This document shows positions 15,769 through 25,300 of a stretch of DNA of 64,000 nt, one piece after another; positions within the stretch are counted from its first letter, which is position 1, and every line of letters starts with the position of its first letter. This DNA is from Actinomadura nitritigenes (GTDB lineage: Bacteria > Actinomycetota > Actinomycetes > Streptosporangiales > Streptosporangiaceae), in NCBI RefSeq assembly GCF_017573545.1, contig NZ_JAGEOK010000010.1:186001-250000 (forward strand). Reading direction: 5' to 3'. A model generated the notes under the pieces. It was not told where the DNA came from, did not search any database, and was given only the letters and a program-made list of their open reading frames with translations. Position numbers and translations under genes: made by a program.

Positions 15769-16644
15769 GTGTCGGGAATGAACGGACTGGACAGGGCCCA
15801 GCGACCGCACGTCCTGCTCGGCTACGACGCCACCGAGGATAACGAGGCCGCCCTGCGCTGGGCGGCCGACGAGGCGCGCCTGCGAGGGCTGGACCTGGTG
15901 CTGTGCCATTGCTGGCACTGGCCGTACTCCGCTGACCACGTGGACGACGACGTCGAGGCGATCATCAAACGGGCGGGGGAGAAGCTCCTCGAGCGAGGGG
16001 AGGCGCGGGCGGCCGGGCTCGGCGCCCCGGGGGCCGTCGGCGGGCGGCTGAGGGCCGGGCCGGTGGCGGACGCGCTGGTGCGCGAGTCCGAGGACGCGGA
16101 ACTGATCGTGATCGGCTCCCGCGAGCGGCACGATCTGCCGACCGGGTCCACCGCGGCGCGGCTGCCGGCGCGGGCGCGCCGTCCCGTGGTGACCGTCCGC
16201 CGCAACGGCCGGACCCGCGGCCTCGTCGTCGCCGGCGTGGACGGTTCCCCGGGCGGTGACGCCGCGCTCGGCTTCGCCATCGAGGAGGCCGCGCTGCGCG
16301 AATGGAGCCTGCGGGTGGTGTTCGGGGTCTGGGAGCCGGGGGCGGTCGATGAGGCGGAGCTGGCCCTGTTCGCCGACAAGGAGCGGCTCGCCCAGGTCAA
16401 AGCCGTGACGCTGGAGCGGGCCGTCGCCCCGTGGCGGGGGCGCTACCCGAAGGTCGATCTCCGGGCCTCGCTGGTCATGGGCCGCCCGCGCGAGGCGCTG
16501 CTGGAGGCGGCGGAGGACGCCGACCTGCTGGTGGTCGGGGACCGCGGCGCGGGCGGGCTCGGCCCGCCGCTCCTCGGAGCGACCAGCTCGGCGATGCTCC
16601 GGCACGCCCCCTGCGCGGTCGCCATCGTCCCGTCCCCCGCCTGA
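15769..16644 (+). CDS. Universal stress protein, tandem UspA domains
   Basis: A 291-residue protein with two UspA folds (about 12-145 and 150-290). The second domain keeps the ATP-binding loop GDRGAGGLGPPLLGATSS and ends in CAVAIVPS; the first has a degenerate loop (GSRERHDLPTGSTAAR). Tandem USPs of this size are abundant in DevR/DosR regulons and act in dormancy or stress physiology. The neighbours (Acg-like nitroreductase, DevS-like kinase, Rv1733c-like protein) support that setting. No clear DevR box is seen immediately upstream of this gene. Confidence 0.85.
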   Translation: MSGMNGLDRAQRPHVLLGYDATEDNEAALRWAADEARLRGLDLVLCHCWHWPYSADHVDDDVEAIIKRAGEKLLERGEARAAGLGAPGAVGGRLRAGPVADALVRESEDAELIVIGSRERHDLPTGSTAARLPARARRPVVTVRRNGRTRGLVVAGVDGSPGGDAALGFAIEEAALREWSLRVVFGVWEPGAVDEAELALFADKERLAQVKAVTLERAVAPWRGRYPKVDLRASLVMGRPREALLEAAEDADLLVVGDRGAGGLGPPLLGATSSAMLRHAPCAVAIVPSPA

Positions 16645-16695
16645 TCCCCGCATGCCGGACGGCGGTCCGAGGCGTGCCGAACGGCATCGCACGCA

Positions 16696-16709
16696 TGGAC
16701 CTTCGGCCC
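16696..16709. promoter_or_regulatory. DevR/DosR-type box
   Basis: TGGAC-CTTC-GGCCC fits the DevR 5-4-5 pattern (G/T)GGAC-N4-GNCCC. It lies 57 bases upstream of the Acg-like nitroreductase ATG, a usual activator position. Confidence 0.6.
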
Positions 16710-16766
16710 TGTCGCAGCTCAGGCCGCGGATGGTGGGCTGGAAGGGCACAGGGAGGGAGCGACCAG

Positions 16767-17789
16767 ATGCAGACCAGGAGCGAGGTGCCCGCCGGCGCGG
16801 CCGGCACCGTCCGCGACGCCGTCCGCGGTGCGGTCGAGGACGCGATCCAGGCACCGTCGGTGCACAACACCCAGCCGTGGCTCTTCGGCGTGCGCGGGTC
16901 GCGCATCAGCCTGCGCGCCGACCCGGAACGCCGCCTCGACGTCGCGGACCCGCAGGGCCGGGAGATGCTCATCAGCTGCGGCGCGGCCCTGTACAACCTG
17001 CGGCTGTCGCTGCGCGCCCGGGGGTTCGAGCCGGTGGTCCGGCCGCTGCCCGATCCCGACCGCCCGCACCTGCTCGCGGACGTCTACGCCGAGCCCGACC
17101 CCGAGCAGGCGGACGCCGACACCTCGCGCGACCACGCGCAGATCGCACGGCGCCGCAGCCACCGCGGCGGGTTCCGGGACGTCCCCGTGCCGGACGGCGT
17201 GCTGAACGCCCTGCGCCACGAGGCCGAACGCGAGGGGGCCCGGCTCGTCCAGGCGGTCGACGCGCACGTCAAGGGCGCGCTCGCCGCGCTGACCGACGCG
17301 GCCGAGCACGTCCAGCGGCGCGTGCCGTCCTACGCGGCGGAGATCGCCCGCTGGGCCCCGTCCCCGAGGACCGCCCGGCGGGACGGCGTCCAGCAGGGCT
17401 CCTACCCCGCGCGGACGCCCCGGACGGAACCGAACTTCGCGGCCCGGGACTTCGCCCGCGGCCACGGATGGGGCGTCGAGCCGGCCGGCGACCACGGCGA
17501 CGCCCTCGCCGGGATCGTGGTCCTGCTCGTGACGGCCGAGGACACGCCCGGGGCATGGCTGCGGGCGGGACAGGCGCTGGAGCGCGTCCTGCTGCGCGCC
17601 GCCGAGCACGACCTGGCGGCCGCCTACCACACGCAGGCGCTCCAGGTCCCGGAGCTGCGCGCGTTCATCCGGCACCACTTCTGCGGCGACGCCCATCCGC
17701 AGATGCTGCTGCGCATCGGCGTTCCGGAGGGCGGGGACCTGACGACCGTGCGCCGGCCCGTCGAGGACGTCCTGAGCGAGGAGACCTGA
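16767..17789 (+). CDS. Acg-family nitroreductase-like flavoprotein
   Basis: A 340-residue protein of the Acg (Rv2032/Rv3131) family, which resembles two fused nitroreductase halves. Visible motifs are AIQAPSVHNTQPW near residue 30, ISCGAALYNLRLSLRARG, RRRSHRGGF and the late QALERVLLRAAEHDLAAAYHTQALQVPELR. Mycobacterial members bind FMN in a closed pocket and may store flavin during dormancy instead of reducing nitro compounds. ATG 16767 follows GGGAGGGAG. A DevR-type box is upstream and a DevS-like kinase gene follows after 83 bases. Confidence 0.87.
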   Translation: MQTRSEVPAGAAGTVRDAVRGAVEDAIQAPSVHNTQPWLFGVRGSRISLRADPERRLDVADPQGREMLISCGAALYNLRLSLRARGFEPVVRPLPDPDRPHLLADVYAEPDPEQADADTSRDHAQIARRRSHRGGFRDVPVPDGVLNALRHEAEREGARLVQAVDAHVKGALAALTDAAEHVQRRVPSYAAEIARWAPSPRTARRDGVQQGSYPARTPRTEPNFAARDFARGHGWGVEPAGDHGDALAGIVVLLVTAEDTPGAWLRAGQALERVLLRAAEHDLAAAYHTQALQVPELRAFIRHHFCGDAHPQMLLRIGVPEGGDLTTVRRPVEDVLSEET

Positions 17790-17872
17790 TCAGAGAGCCC
17801 GCCCCCGCGTCGCCGGCTCCGCCGGGCACCGCCGGGTCCAGGCCGTCCAAGGGGGTCGGAGATACTGGGGGC

Positions 17873-19591
17873 GTGGGCGACGATTCCCGGCCGGGCGAGG
17901 ATCGCGCCCGGCTGCTCCTGCCCCAGCTGCAACTGGACGATCTCCTGGCGGAGCTGCAGGCGCGGCTGGAGACCGCGCGGTCGACCCGTGACCGGGTGCA
18001 CGCCCTGCTGGAGGCCGTCGTCTCCATCGGCGGCGAGCTGGACCTGGAGACGGTGCTGCAGCGGATCGTCCACGCCGCGACCACGCTGGTCGACGCGCGC
18101 TACGGCGCGCTGGGAGTGATCGGCGAGGAGGGGGAGCGGCTCGTCCAGTTCGTCACCGTGGGCGTCGGCGACGAGGAGATCGCCGAGATCGGGCACTGGC
18201 CGCACGGCAGGGGCATCCTCGGGCTGCTGATCAAGGATCCGCGCCCGCTGCGGCTGCCGGACCTGAGTGATCACCCCGAGTCGTACGGGTTCCCGGCGAA
18301 CCATCCGCCGATGCGGACGTTCCTCGGCGTGCCCATCCGGGTCCGCGACGAGGTGTTCGGCAACCTCTACCTGACCGAGAAGGCCGGCGGCGGGGAGTTC
18401 GAGGAAGAGGACGAGATCGTGGTGACCGCGCTGGCGACGGCCGCCGGCGTCGCGATCGAGAACGCCCGGCTGTACGAGGAGGGGCGGCGCCGCGAGCGGT
18501 GGCTGGAGGCGTCGGCCGAGATCTCCACCACGCTGCTGTCGGGCATCGACCCCCACGAGGTCACCTCGCTGGTCGCCGAGCGCGCGCGCCAGATCGCCGA
18601 CGCCGACCTGGCGAACGTGGCGCTGGCCGACGAGGACGGCCGCGTGTTCATGGTGGAGGCCGCCGACGGCACCGGCGCCGACCGCCTGCGCGGGTTGCGC
18701 GTGCCGCTGGGCCATCCGGTGGCCGGGCCGGTGTTCCGGGAGGGCGTCGCCGTGCGGCTGCCCGACGGCGCGGAGGCGGCGCGGCAGGCCGGCGCGCCGG
18801 CCGACGTCCCGGTCGGGCCGGTGCTGGTGGTGCCGCTGGGCGTGGGCTCGTCGGCCCGGGGCGTCCTGGCGGTGGTCAACCGGCCGGGCGGGCCGGTGTT
18901 CTCCGAGGCCGCCCAGCGGCTGCTGGAGGCGTTCGCGGGACAGGCCGCGGTGGCGCTGGAGCTGGCCGACCGGCGCCGGGACGCCGAGCGGCTCGCGCTG
19001 CTGGAGGACCGCGACCGCATCGCGAAGGACCTGCACGACACCGTCATCCAGCGGCTGTTCGCCACCGCGATGACGCTGATGGCCGCGATCAAGATCGCGC
19101 AGCGGCCGGAGGTGGCGGCCAGGATCCAGCGCGCCGTCGACGACCTCGACGACACGATCCGGCAGATCCGGTCGTCGATCTTCGCGCTGCAGGCGAACGG
19201 TGACGAGGAGTCGCTGCGCGGCCGCGTGCACGCCGTGGTCGACGCCGCCGCCGAGCACCTCGGGTTCGCGCCGTCGGTGCGGGTGGACGGCCTGCTCGAC
19301 ACGGCGGTCGGCGACGAGATCGGCGAGCACCTGCTCGCGGTCCTGCAGGAGGCCCTGTCGAACGTCGCGCGGCACGCCCGCGCGGGCCGGGTCACCGTGG
19401 CGGTGGACGTCGGCGACGAGCTGATCCTGCGGGTGGAGGACGACGGGGTCGGCATCCCCGAGGGCGGCCGCCGCAGCGGCCTGCGCAACATGCGCGAACG
19501 CGCCGAGGGGCTGGGCGGCTCGTTCGGCACCCGGCCCGGCGCGGCCGCCGGCACCGTCCTCGTCTGGCGCGTCCCGCTGCCGGACTCCTGA
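17873..19591 (+). CDS. DevS/DosS-like haem-GAF histidine kinase
   Basis: A 572-residue soluble sensor kinase starting at GTG 17873. Its order is N-terminal helix, GAF-A (about 40-205), GAF-B (about 220-370), HisKA_3 dimerisation domain with DRIAKDLHDTVIQRLF (phospho-His near 390) and HATPase_c with EALSNVARHARAG and DDGVGIP. In GAF-A the block NHPPMRTFLGVPIRVRDEVF keeps the His that binds haem in DosS (His144 here), and the Tyr 22 residues later (Tyr166) that lines the distal side. It should therefore sense O2, NO, CO or redox. No DevR response-regulator gene is adjacent, so its partner is elsewhere. Confidence 0.9.
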   Translation: MGDDSRPGEDRARLLLPQLQLDDLLAELQARLETARSTRDRVHALLEAVVSIGGELDLETVLQRIVHAATTLVDARYGALGVIGEEGERLVQFVTVGVGDEEIAEIGHWPHGRGILGLLIKDPRPLRLPDLSDHPESYGFPANHPPMRTFLGVPIRVRDEVFGNLYLTEKAGGGEFEEEDEIVVTALATAAGVAIENARLYEEGRRRERWLEASAEISTTLLSGIDPHEVTSLVAERARQIADADLANVALADEDGRVFMVEAADGTGADRLRGLRVPLGHPVAGPVFREGVAVRLPDGAEAARQAGAPADVPVGPVLVVPLGVGSSARGVLAVVNRPGGPVFSEAAQRLLEAFAGQAAVALELADRRRDAERLALLEDRDRIAKDLHDTVIQRLFATAMTLMAAIKIAQRPEVAARIQRAVDDLDDTIRQIRSSIFALQANGDEESLRGRVHAVVDAAAEHLGFAPSVRVDGLLDTAVGDEIGEHLLAVLQEALSNVARHARAGRVTVAVDVGDELILRVEDDGVGIPEGGRRSGLRNMRERAEGLGGSFGTRPGAAAGTVLVWRVPLPDS

Positions 19592-19599
19592 CCTGCGCC

Positions 19600-19634
19600 C
19601 CCCTGACGGCCGGCGCCGGCCGTCCGGTCAGGGG
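19600..19634. terminator. Bidirectional terminator hairpin
   Basis: CCCCTGAC (19600) pairs with GTCAGGGG (19627) around an inner palindrome ACGGCCGGCGCCGGCCGT. It lies between the convergent devS-like and Rv1733c-like genes and overlaps the stop codon of the latter. Confidence 0.7.
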
Positions 19635-20206
19635 CCGATGCTGTGCCGGTCGAGCCCGGCCCAGGCGGCGTCCCACCGCTCGTCCCGGAGCCGGTCGCAG
19701 CGGCGCCGGACCAGCATGTACAGGCCGCCGAACGTCAGTCCCACCGCCGCCAGCGCACCGAGTTCGTAGGCCGCGGTGTCGCTGACGGTCCGCGCGTGCG
19801 TCCGGGGCGGCTCGTCCCTGACGCCTTCCGGACCCGCCCAGAGGTGCAGACGCGCGCCCACGGCGGCACCGCGCCAGGTCACGTAGCCGGCCGTGCGCCG
19901 CGCCCCGGTCGCGTCGGTCCAGGTGACCGTCACCTGGCGCCCGGACACCTCTTCCTTGGCCGCGGTGACGGTGGCCTCGACCTTCCGGAGCGTCGCGGCC
20001 TCCCGGTGCTCGGTCCGGACGCCGGCGCCGTAGACGTCCTGGGCGACGCGGACCGAGACGAGGGAGGCGACCACCGCGCACCCGGCCAGGAGGAGCAGCC
20101 CGATCAGCCACTGGGCGCGGTCCACGTCGCGCCGCAGCTCGTTGCGGTCGAATCCGCAGCAGCGCCGCAGGCGATTCAGCCGCTCCCCGATACCGCCGGT
20201 TCCCAT
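19628..20206 (-). CDS. Rv1733c-like membrane protein, copy 1
   Basis: A 192-residue protein with two transmembrane helices (about 33-55 and 148-168) flanking an extracytoplasmic segment (TVTWTDATGARRTAGYVTWRGAAVGARLHLWAGPEG). The opening LRRCCGFDRNELRRDVDRAQ and the helix-loop-helix plan match the Rv1733c family, a DosR-regulon membrane protein of unknown function and a known T-cell antigen in mycobacteria. A paralogue lies at 31672. A DevR-type box is 59 bases upstream of the start. Confidence 0.8.
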   Translation of the reverse strand: MGTGGIGERLNRLRRCCGFDRNELRRDVDRAQWLIGLLLLAGCAVVASLVSVRVAQDVYGAGVRTEHREAATLRKVEATVTAAKEEVSGRQVTVTWTDATGARRTAGYVTWRGAAVGARLHLWAGPEGVRDEPPRTHARTVSDTAAYELGALAAVGLTFGGLYMLVRRRCDRLRDERWDAAWAGLDRHSIGP

Positions 20207-20264
20207 GGCGTCCTCCAGCCGTTCTCCCTGCCAGCAGGTTAGGAACCCGGCCGGGCCGCCGGAA

Positions 20265-20278
20265 GGGCCGGAAGGCCC
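20265..20278. promoter_or_regulatory. DevR/DosR-type box
   Basis: GGGCC-GGAA-GGCCC is a perfect 5-4-5 palindrome of DevR-box form, 59 bases upstream of the Rv1733c-like gene. The distance matches the box at 16696. Confidence 0.55.
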
Positions 20279-20330
20279 TTGTCAGGAAACTCCCTGGAAA
20301 GCGGCGGCCGGTCCGACCCGCGGCGGCCCT

Positions 20331-21581
20331 TCAGCGGCGCAGGACGAAGGTGGTCATGCGGACGCCGGGGCGGCCGTGCAGGTCGGGGCGGTCCGCTCGG
20401 TGGACGAGGCGCAGGCCGACGCTCTCGGCCAGCGCGATCGTCTCCTCCGCCGGAACGTCGAACATCCGGCGGCCCGGCGGGACGGGACCGTGCCGGACGA
20501 CCAGCACGACCGTGGCGTCCGGCGCGAGCAGCTCGGCGACGCGCTTGATGCCGTGCGCGCGCTCCGAGGCGTCCAGGTGCATCCAGACGGCGCTGAGGAG
20601 CAGCAGGTCGAACTCGTCGCCGCGCCCGCGCAGCACGGGCAGGTCGGGCAGCCGGTCGTCCACCCACTCGATCGGCCGGCCGGCGTGCAGGCGCCGCCCG
20701 TGCGCCCGCATCTCGGCGACGGGTTCGGCGGCGACCACCCGGTGCCCGAGGCCGGCGAGCGCGGCGGCGTCGCGGCCCGTCCCGGCGCCGATGTCGAGGA
20801 CGCGCGCGGGCGCGGCCGGCAGGAACGGCAGCGCCTCCTCGTGGACGTCGGCGAACGCCACGCTCTCGTACTGCTCCGCCAGCGCGTCCGCCGCCCCGGC
20901 GTAGCCGGCGGTGCCGTCCGCCAGGCCGAGCAGGCGGGGGAGATCGCGCATGTCGTCGAAGACGACCGTGCCCGGCCCCTCGAGCCAGTCCGCCGGAGTC
21001 AGGCCGCCCGCGTACCCGAGGACGCGCATGCCGGCGGCGCGGGCCGCCTGGACGCCGTAGCGGCTGTCCTCCACCACGACGCAGCGGGCGGGGTCGACGC
21101 CCATCTCCCGGGCGGCGAGCAGGAACAGGTCGGGGGCGGGCTTGCCCTGCGCGACCTGCGTCGCGCTGAAGATCCGGCCCTCGAAGTGCCCGTACAGCCC
21201 CGTCCGGCCGAGCGTGTGGCGCATCTTGTCGTGGCTGCCGCTGGACGCCACGCAGGTCGGCAGGGTGATGGCCGCCAGCGCGTCGGCGATGCCGTCGACC
21301 GGCGCCAGCTCCGCGTCCACCGCCTCCCGGTGCAGCCGCTCGAACCGGCGGCCCGCCTCGGCGGTCAGCTCCGGCCCGAGCCGCGCCTCGATCAGCTCGT
21401 TGATCGACGCGGTCGACCGGCCCACGAACCGTTCGGTCACCTCCGCCTCGCTCAGCGGCCAGCCCAGCGCGGTCAGCACCGCCGAGTGGGTGCGCACCGC
21501 GATGGGTTCGCTGTCGACCAGCACGCCGTCGCAGTCGAAGATCACCAGTTCGATCGAATCAGTCACGAGGCACTTATACAT
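20331..21581 (-). CDS. HAD phosphatase fused to SAM-dependent methyltransferase
   Basis: A 416-residue two-domain protein. Residues about 8-220 are a HAD subfamily IA phosphatase/phosphoglucomutase-like domain: nucleophile loop FDCDGVLVDSEP (Asp16, Asp18), VASSGSHDK, KPAPDLFLLAA and VVVEDSRYGVQAARAAG. Residues about 240-416 are a class I methyltransferase with SAM motif VLDIGAGTGRDAAAL and a DLLLLSAVWMHL strand. The two activities may act in sequence on a sugar-phosphate-like metabolite; no substrate is known. ATG 21581 or GTG 21566 could be the start. TATAAG lies just upstream of the GTG, which would give a leaderless message. Confidence 0.85.
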   Translation of the reverse strand: MYKCLVTDSIELVIFDCDGVLVDSEPIAVRTHSAVLTALGWPLSEAEVTERFVGRSTASINELIEARLGPELTAEAGRRFERLHREAVDAELAPVDGIADALAAITLPTCVASSGSHDKMRHTLGRTGLYGHFEGRIFSATQVAQGKPAPDLFLLAAREMGVDPARCVVVEDSRYGVQAARAAGMRVLGYAGGLTPADWLEGPGTVVFDDMRDLPRLLGLADGTAGYAGAADALAEQYESVAFADVHEEALPFLPAAPARVLDIGAGTGRDAAALAGLGHRVVAAEPVAEMRAHGRRLHAGRPIEWVDDRLPDLPVLRGRGDEFDLLLLSAVWMHLDASERAHGIKRVAELLAPDATVVLVVRHGPVPPGRRMFDVPAEETIALAESVGLRLVHRADRPDLHGRPGVRMTTFVLRR

Positions 21582-21734
21582 GCATAACCGGCATGGGTGC
21601 GCTCGCCGCGAGGGTGCCGCGGATGCGGAACTCGTCCGCTATCGACCGAAGGATCCCGCGAGGCGGTGCCCCGTCAGTAGGGTGTGATCACCCCGGCGAG
21701 CGCCGCCGGTCCGGCCGACAAGGAGATCTGAGCA

Positions 21735-22361
21735 GTGGTCGTCACCTTCAACACGACCGGCCTGCAGCGCGTCGACGAGACGACCTGGGTCCATCCCGGC
21801 ACCGGCGACTGGATCACCCAGAAGGTCACGAACTCGCCGCTGGGGGAGCCGGCCTGGCTGGAGGACGTCTCCGCCATGCGGCGCAACCTGGCCGCCGGAT
21901 ACGCGCGGATGGGCTGCCTCATCGAGGCCGAGCCGGTGGTGCTCGGCGGTGTCCGCGGCGTGTGCCAGGTGGTGAAGGCGCCGATCCCGAACGCGCCCAG
22001 CGGTCAGGTGTTCATGGCGAACATCTTCCTGGCCAAGGCCGACCGCTACGTGATGTTCGGCTGCTCCGCCGCCGAGAAGGGCGTCACCGGGATGCGCGAG
22101 GCGACCATCATGGCGACGCTCGGCGTCGGGCTGGACGGATGGCTGCTCCCGCATCCCTACGCGCCCGAAGTGACGGGCGCGCTGCCGTTCCACCGCGGCG
22201 ACGACCCGGCATGGGACGCGCAGTTCCCCGACCACCCGCTGTCGCGGGTGCGGGCATGGGTGCGGTGGGCGACGGCCACGGCGACGGTCGACCCCGGCTT
22301 CGCGGCGCTGCCCGAGTTCGCGCCCGGCGGCGCGGCCCCGGGCGCCGGCTCCGGCCGCTGA
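21735..22361 (+). CDS. Conserved hypothetical protein
   Basis: A 208-residue soluble protein from GTG 21735, nine bases after AAGGAG. I do not recognise a named family. It is rich in Trp and ends in a flexible Ala/Gly/Pro tail (GGAAPGAGSGR). Segments such as WLEDVSAMRRNLAAGYARMGCLIEAEPV and VFMANIFLAKADRYVMFGCSAAEKGVTGMREA suggest an alpha/beta sensor-like domain of the kind found beside actinobacterial Ser/Thr kinases. The kinase-WD40 gene begins 19 bases downstream, so the two are almost certainly co-transcribed and may work together. Confidence 0.6.
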   Translation: MVVTFNTTGLQRVDETTWVHPGTGDWITQKVTNSPLGEPAWLEDVSAMRRNLAAGYARMGCLIEAEPVVLGGVRGVCQVVKAPIPNAPSGQVFMANIFLAKADRYVMFGCSAAEKGVTGMREATIMATLGVGLDGWLLPHPYAPEVTGALPFHRGDDPAWDAQFPDHPLSRVRAWVRWATATATVDPGFAALPEFAPGGAAPGAGSGR

Positions 22362-22379
22362 CCGAACGGGGCGCCGGCC

Positions 22380-25300
22380 GTGGACCCGACGCGACCGGGG
22401 GAGCGAGGACGGATGGCGGCGGGCGGCGCGTGGCGGGCCGGCCAGGTCGTCGACGGGCGCTACCAGGTCCTCCAGGTGCACGAGGGCGGCGCGATGGGCG
22501 TCGTGTACCGGGTCCGGCACCTGGAATGGGCCACCGACCTCGCGGTGAAGTGCCCGCGCGCGGAGCTGTTCGCGAGGGAGGCGGAGCGGGACCGGTTCAT
22601 CGCCGAGGCGGAGATCTGGGTGTCGCTGGGCCTTCATCCGAACGTGTGCGGCTGCCACTACGTGCGCGTCCTGGACGGCGTCCCGCGGGTGTTCGCCGAG
22701 TACGTGCCCGGCGGCAGCCTGCGCGACTGGATCGATGACCGCCGGCTGTACACCGGCGGCCGGACCGAGGCGCTCGCCCGGATCCTGGACGTGGCGGTGC
22801 AGTTCGCGTGGGGACTGGCGCACGCCCATGACCGCGGGGTCGTGCACCAGGACGTCAAGCCCGCCAACGTGCTGATGGACGGCACCGCGGACGGGGCCGT
22901 CGCGAAGGTGACCGACTTCGGGCTGGCGAGGGCGCGGGCCGTGGCCGGCCCGGCGGCGGACGCCCCGGCCGGGCCGGCGGCCTCGGACGCGCCTCCGATG
23001 GCGAGCATCATGGTCTCCACCATCGGCCTGACCCCCGCCTATGCCTCACCGGAGCAGGCCGCGGGGCTGCCCGTGGGGCGCCGCACCGACATCTACAGCT
23101 TCGCCGTGTCCGTGCTGGAGATGTTCACCGGCGGAATCGCCTGGAGGTCGGGGACGGCGGCGGGCGCCGCGCTCGCCGCGTGTCGCGAGGATCCCGTGCC
23201 GGGGATGCCCGGACTGCCGCCGGAGCTGGCCGACCTGCTGGACGGGTGCCTGAAGCCGGACCCGGCCGAACGGCCCGCGTCCCTGACCGAGGTCGCCGCC
23301 GAACTCGCGGAGATCCACCGGCGGGCGGCCGGGGCGCCCCGCCCGCGTCCGGCCCCGGTCGTCGCGGACCTGCGCGCCGACGAGCTCAGCAACCGCGGCG
23401 TGTCCCTGCTGGACCTCGGGCGCCCGGCCGAGGCGGACGAGGCGTTCGCCGCGGCGCTGGCCGCCGACCCGCAGCACCCGGACGCCACCTACAACGCCGG
23501 CCTGCTCCGCTGGCGGCGCGGCGAGTGCACCGACGAGGACCTCGTCTCGGCCCTCGACGCGGCGGGTTCCGCGGGCGCCGACGCGGGCGGCGCCCGCCGG
23601 CTGCTGGCGCAGGTGCACCGCGAACGCGGCGACCACGACCTGGCGGACGCGATGCTCGGCCGCGACGGGCCCGCCCCGTCCCGGCCGTCGAGCGGCACGC
23701 GCCGCATCCCCTGGTACTCCTACCAGGAGCGCGTCGAGACGTTCGACGGCATGCGGATCCCGCGGCAGCCCCCGACGATGGGCGTCCGGTTCACCGGCGA
23801 CGGGCGGCGGGCGGTCGTCGCCTGCGACGGCGTGCTGCGCGTGTGGGACGTCGCAGACGGCCGCTGCCTCGGGGAGCTGGCGGCTCCGGGCGTCGAGTCC
23901 ACCCTCGGCGTCAGCGGCGACGGCCGTTCCGCGATCACGGCCGGTCCGGACGCCGTGCACTTCTGGGACCTGGCCGGGGGACGCCGCCTGCGGGCGATCG
24001 GCGCACCCGACGGCTGGAACCGGGCCATGTGGTCGTCGTCGGTGTGCCTCTCCGGCGACGGGCGGACCGCCGCGTCGGCCGCGTACGACGGGACCGTCCT
24101 CGTATGGGACTTCCCCGGCGGCGGGCTCCGGCTCGCGATCGACGGGCACCAGGGCAGGGCGGTCACGGCGCTCGACGCCGGCGGGCGGCTCGTCCTCACC
24201 GCCGGCCGCGCGGACGGCACGGCGCGGCTCTGGGACGTCGCGACGGGCCGCTGCGTCCGCGTCCTGGACGCCCGCGTCCGCGACGGCTTCAAGGCCGTCG
24301 ACGAGGTCTGCCTCAGCGCCGACGGGAGCCGCGCGGCCCTGGCCGCGGGCGGGAGGATCCGCCTCTGGGACCTCCGCACGGGGGACGTCCGCACCCTGCC
24401 GGGGCATGCCCGGGTGGTCGGCTCGCTGTCGATGTCGGACGGCTTCCTGGTGTCGGTGGGCGCGGACGACACCGTCCGGCTCTGGACGCTCGACGGCGGG
24501 CAGTGCCTGCGCACCTTCCGCGGCGACGGCCCGGCACGGGCGGCTCACCTCGTCCCGGACGCGGGAGTGCTGCTGTCGGCCTGGCAGTCCGGCCTGCGCT
24601 GGTGGGCGGTGCCTCCGCGGAGCGCCGCGCCGTTCCAGCTGAGCAGGCCGCGGCGGCACGCCGAGCTGAGCGGGCTCGACGCCACGGTGACCGATCTGAT
24701 GGACCGGGCGCGCCGGGCGGACCCGCGGACGGCCCTGTCCCTGCTCGCCGAGGCCAGGTCCGTCCCCGGGCACGAGCGGGAGCCGCGACTGCTCGGCGCG
24801 TGGCGGGACCTCGGCCGCTCCGCGACCAGGACCGGGCTCCGCTCCGCGTGGCCGGCCGGGGTCTTCGAGTCCGGCGCCGCGCCCTTCGCGGTGGACCCGC
24901 ACCCGGACGGCCGGACCGCGGTGGCCGGAGGGCTGGACGGCACGGTCCGGCTCTGGGACGTCGAGAACGGCACGCGACTGCGGGAGTTCGCGAAGCACCC
25001 GAGCGCCGTCAACACCGTCGCCATGGGTCGCGACGGCTCGCGGGCCGTGGCCGTGAGCCGCGATGGAACCGTCTCCGCATGGTCGCCGGCGACCGGCGAG
25101 CGCATCGAGACGATCGAGCGGCTGGGCCCGCTGGGCGCAGGCGCCGCCGCGTTCGACGGCGACGCGCGGCGCGCCGCCGTGGCCGGCGCGGACGCGGTGA
25201 TCCGGATCTGGAACCTCGACACCGGCGCGTGCGAGCGGGAACTGCCGGGTCACACCGGGAAGATCACCGCGCTCCACACCGGACCGGGGCCGATCGCGTC

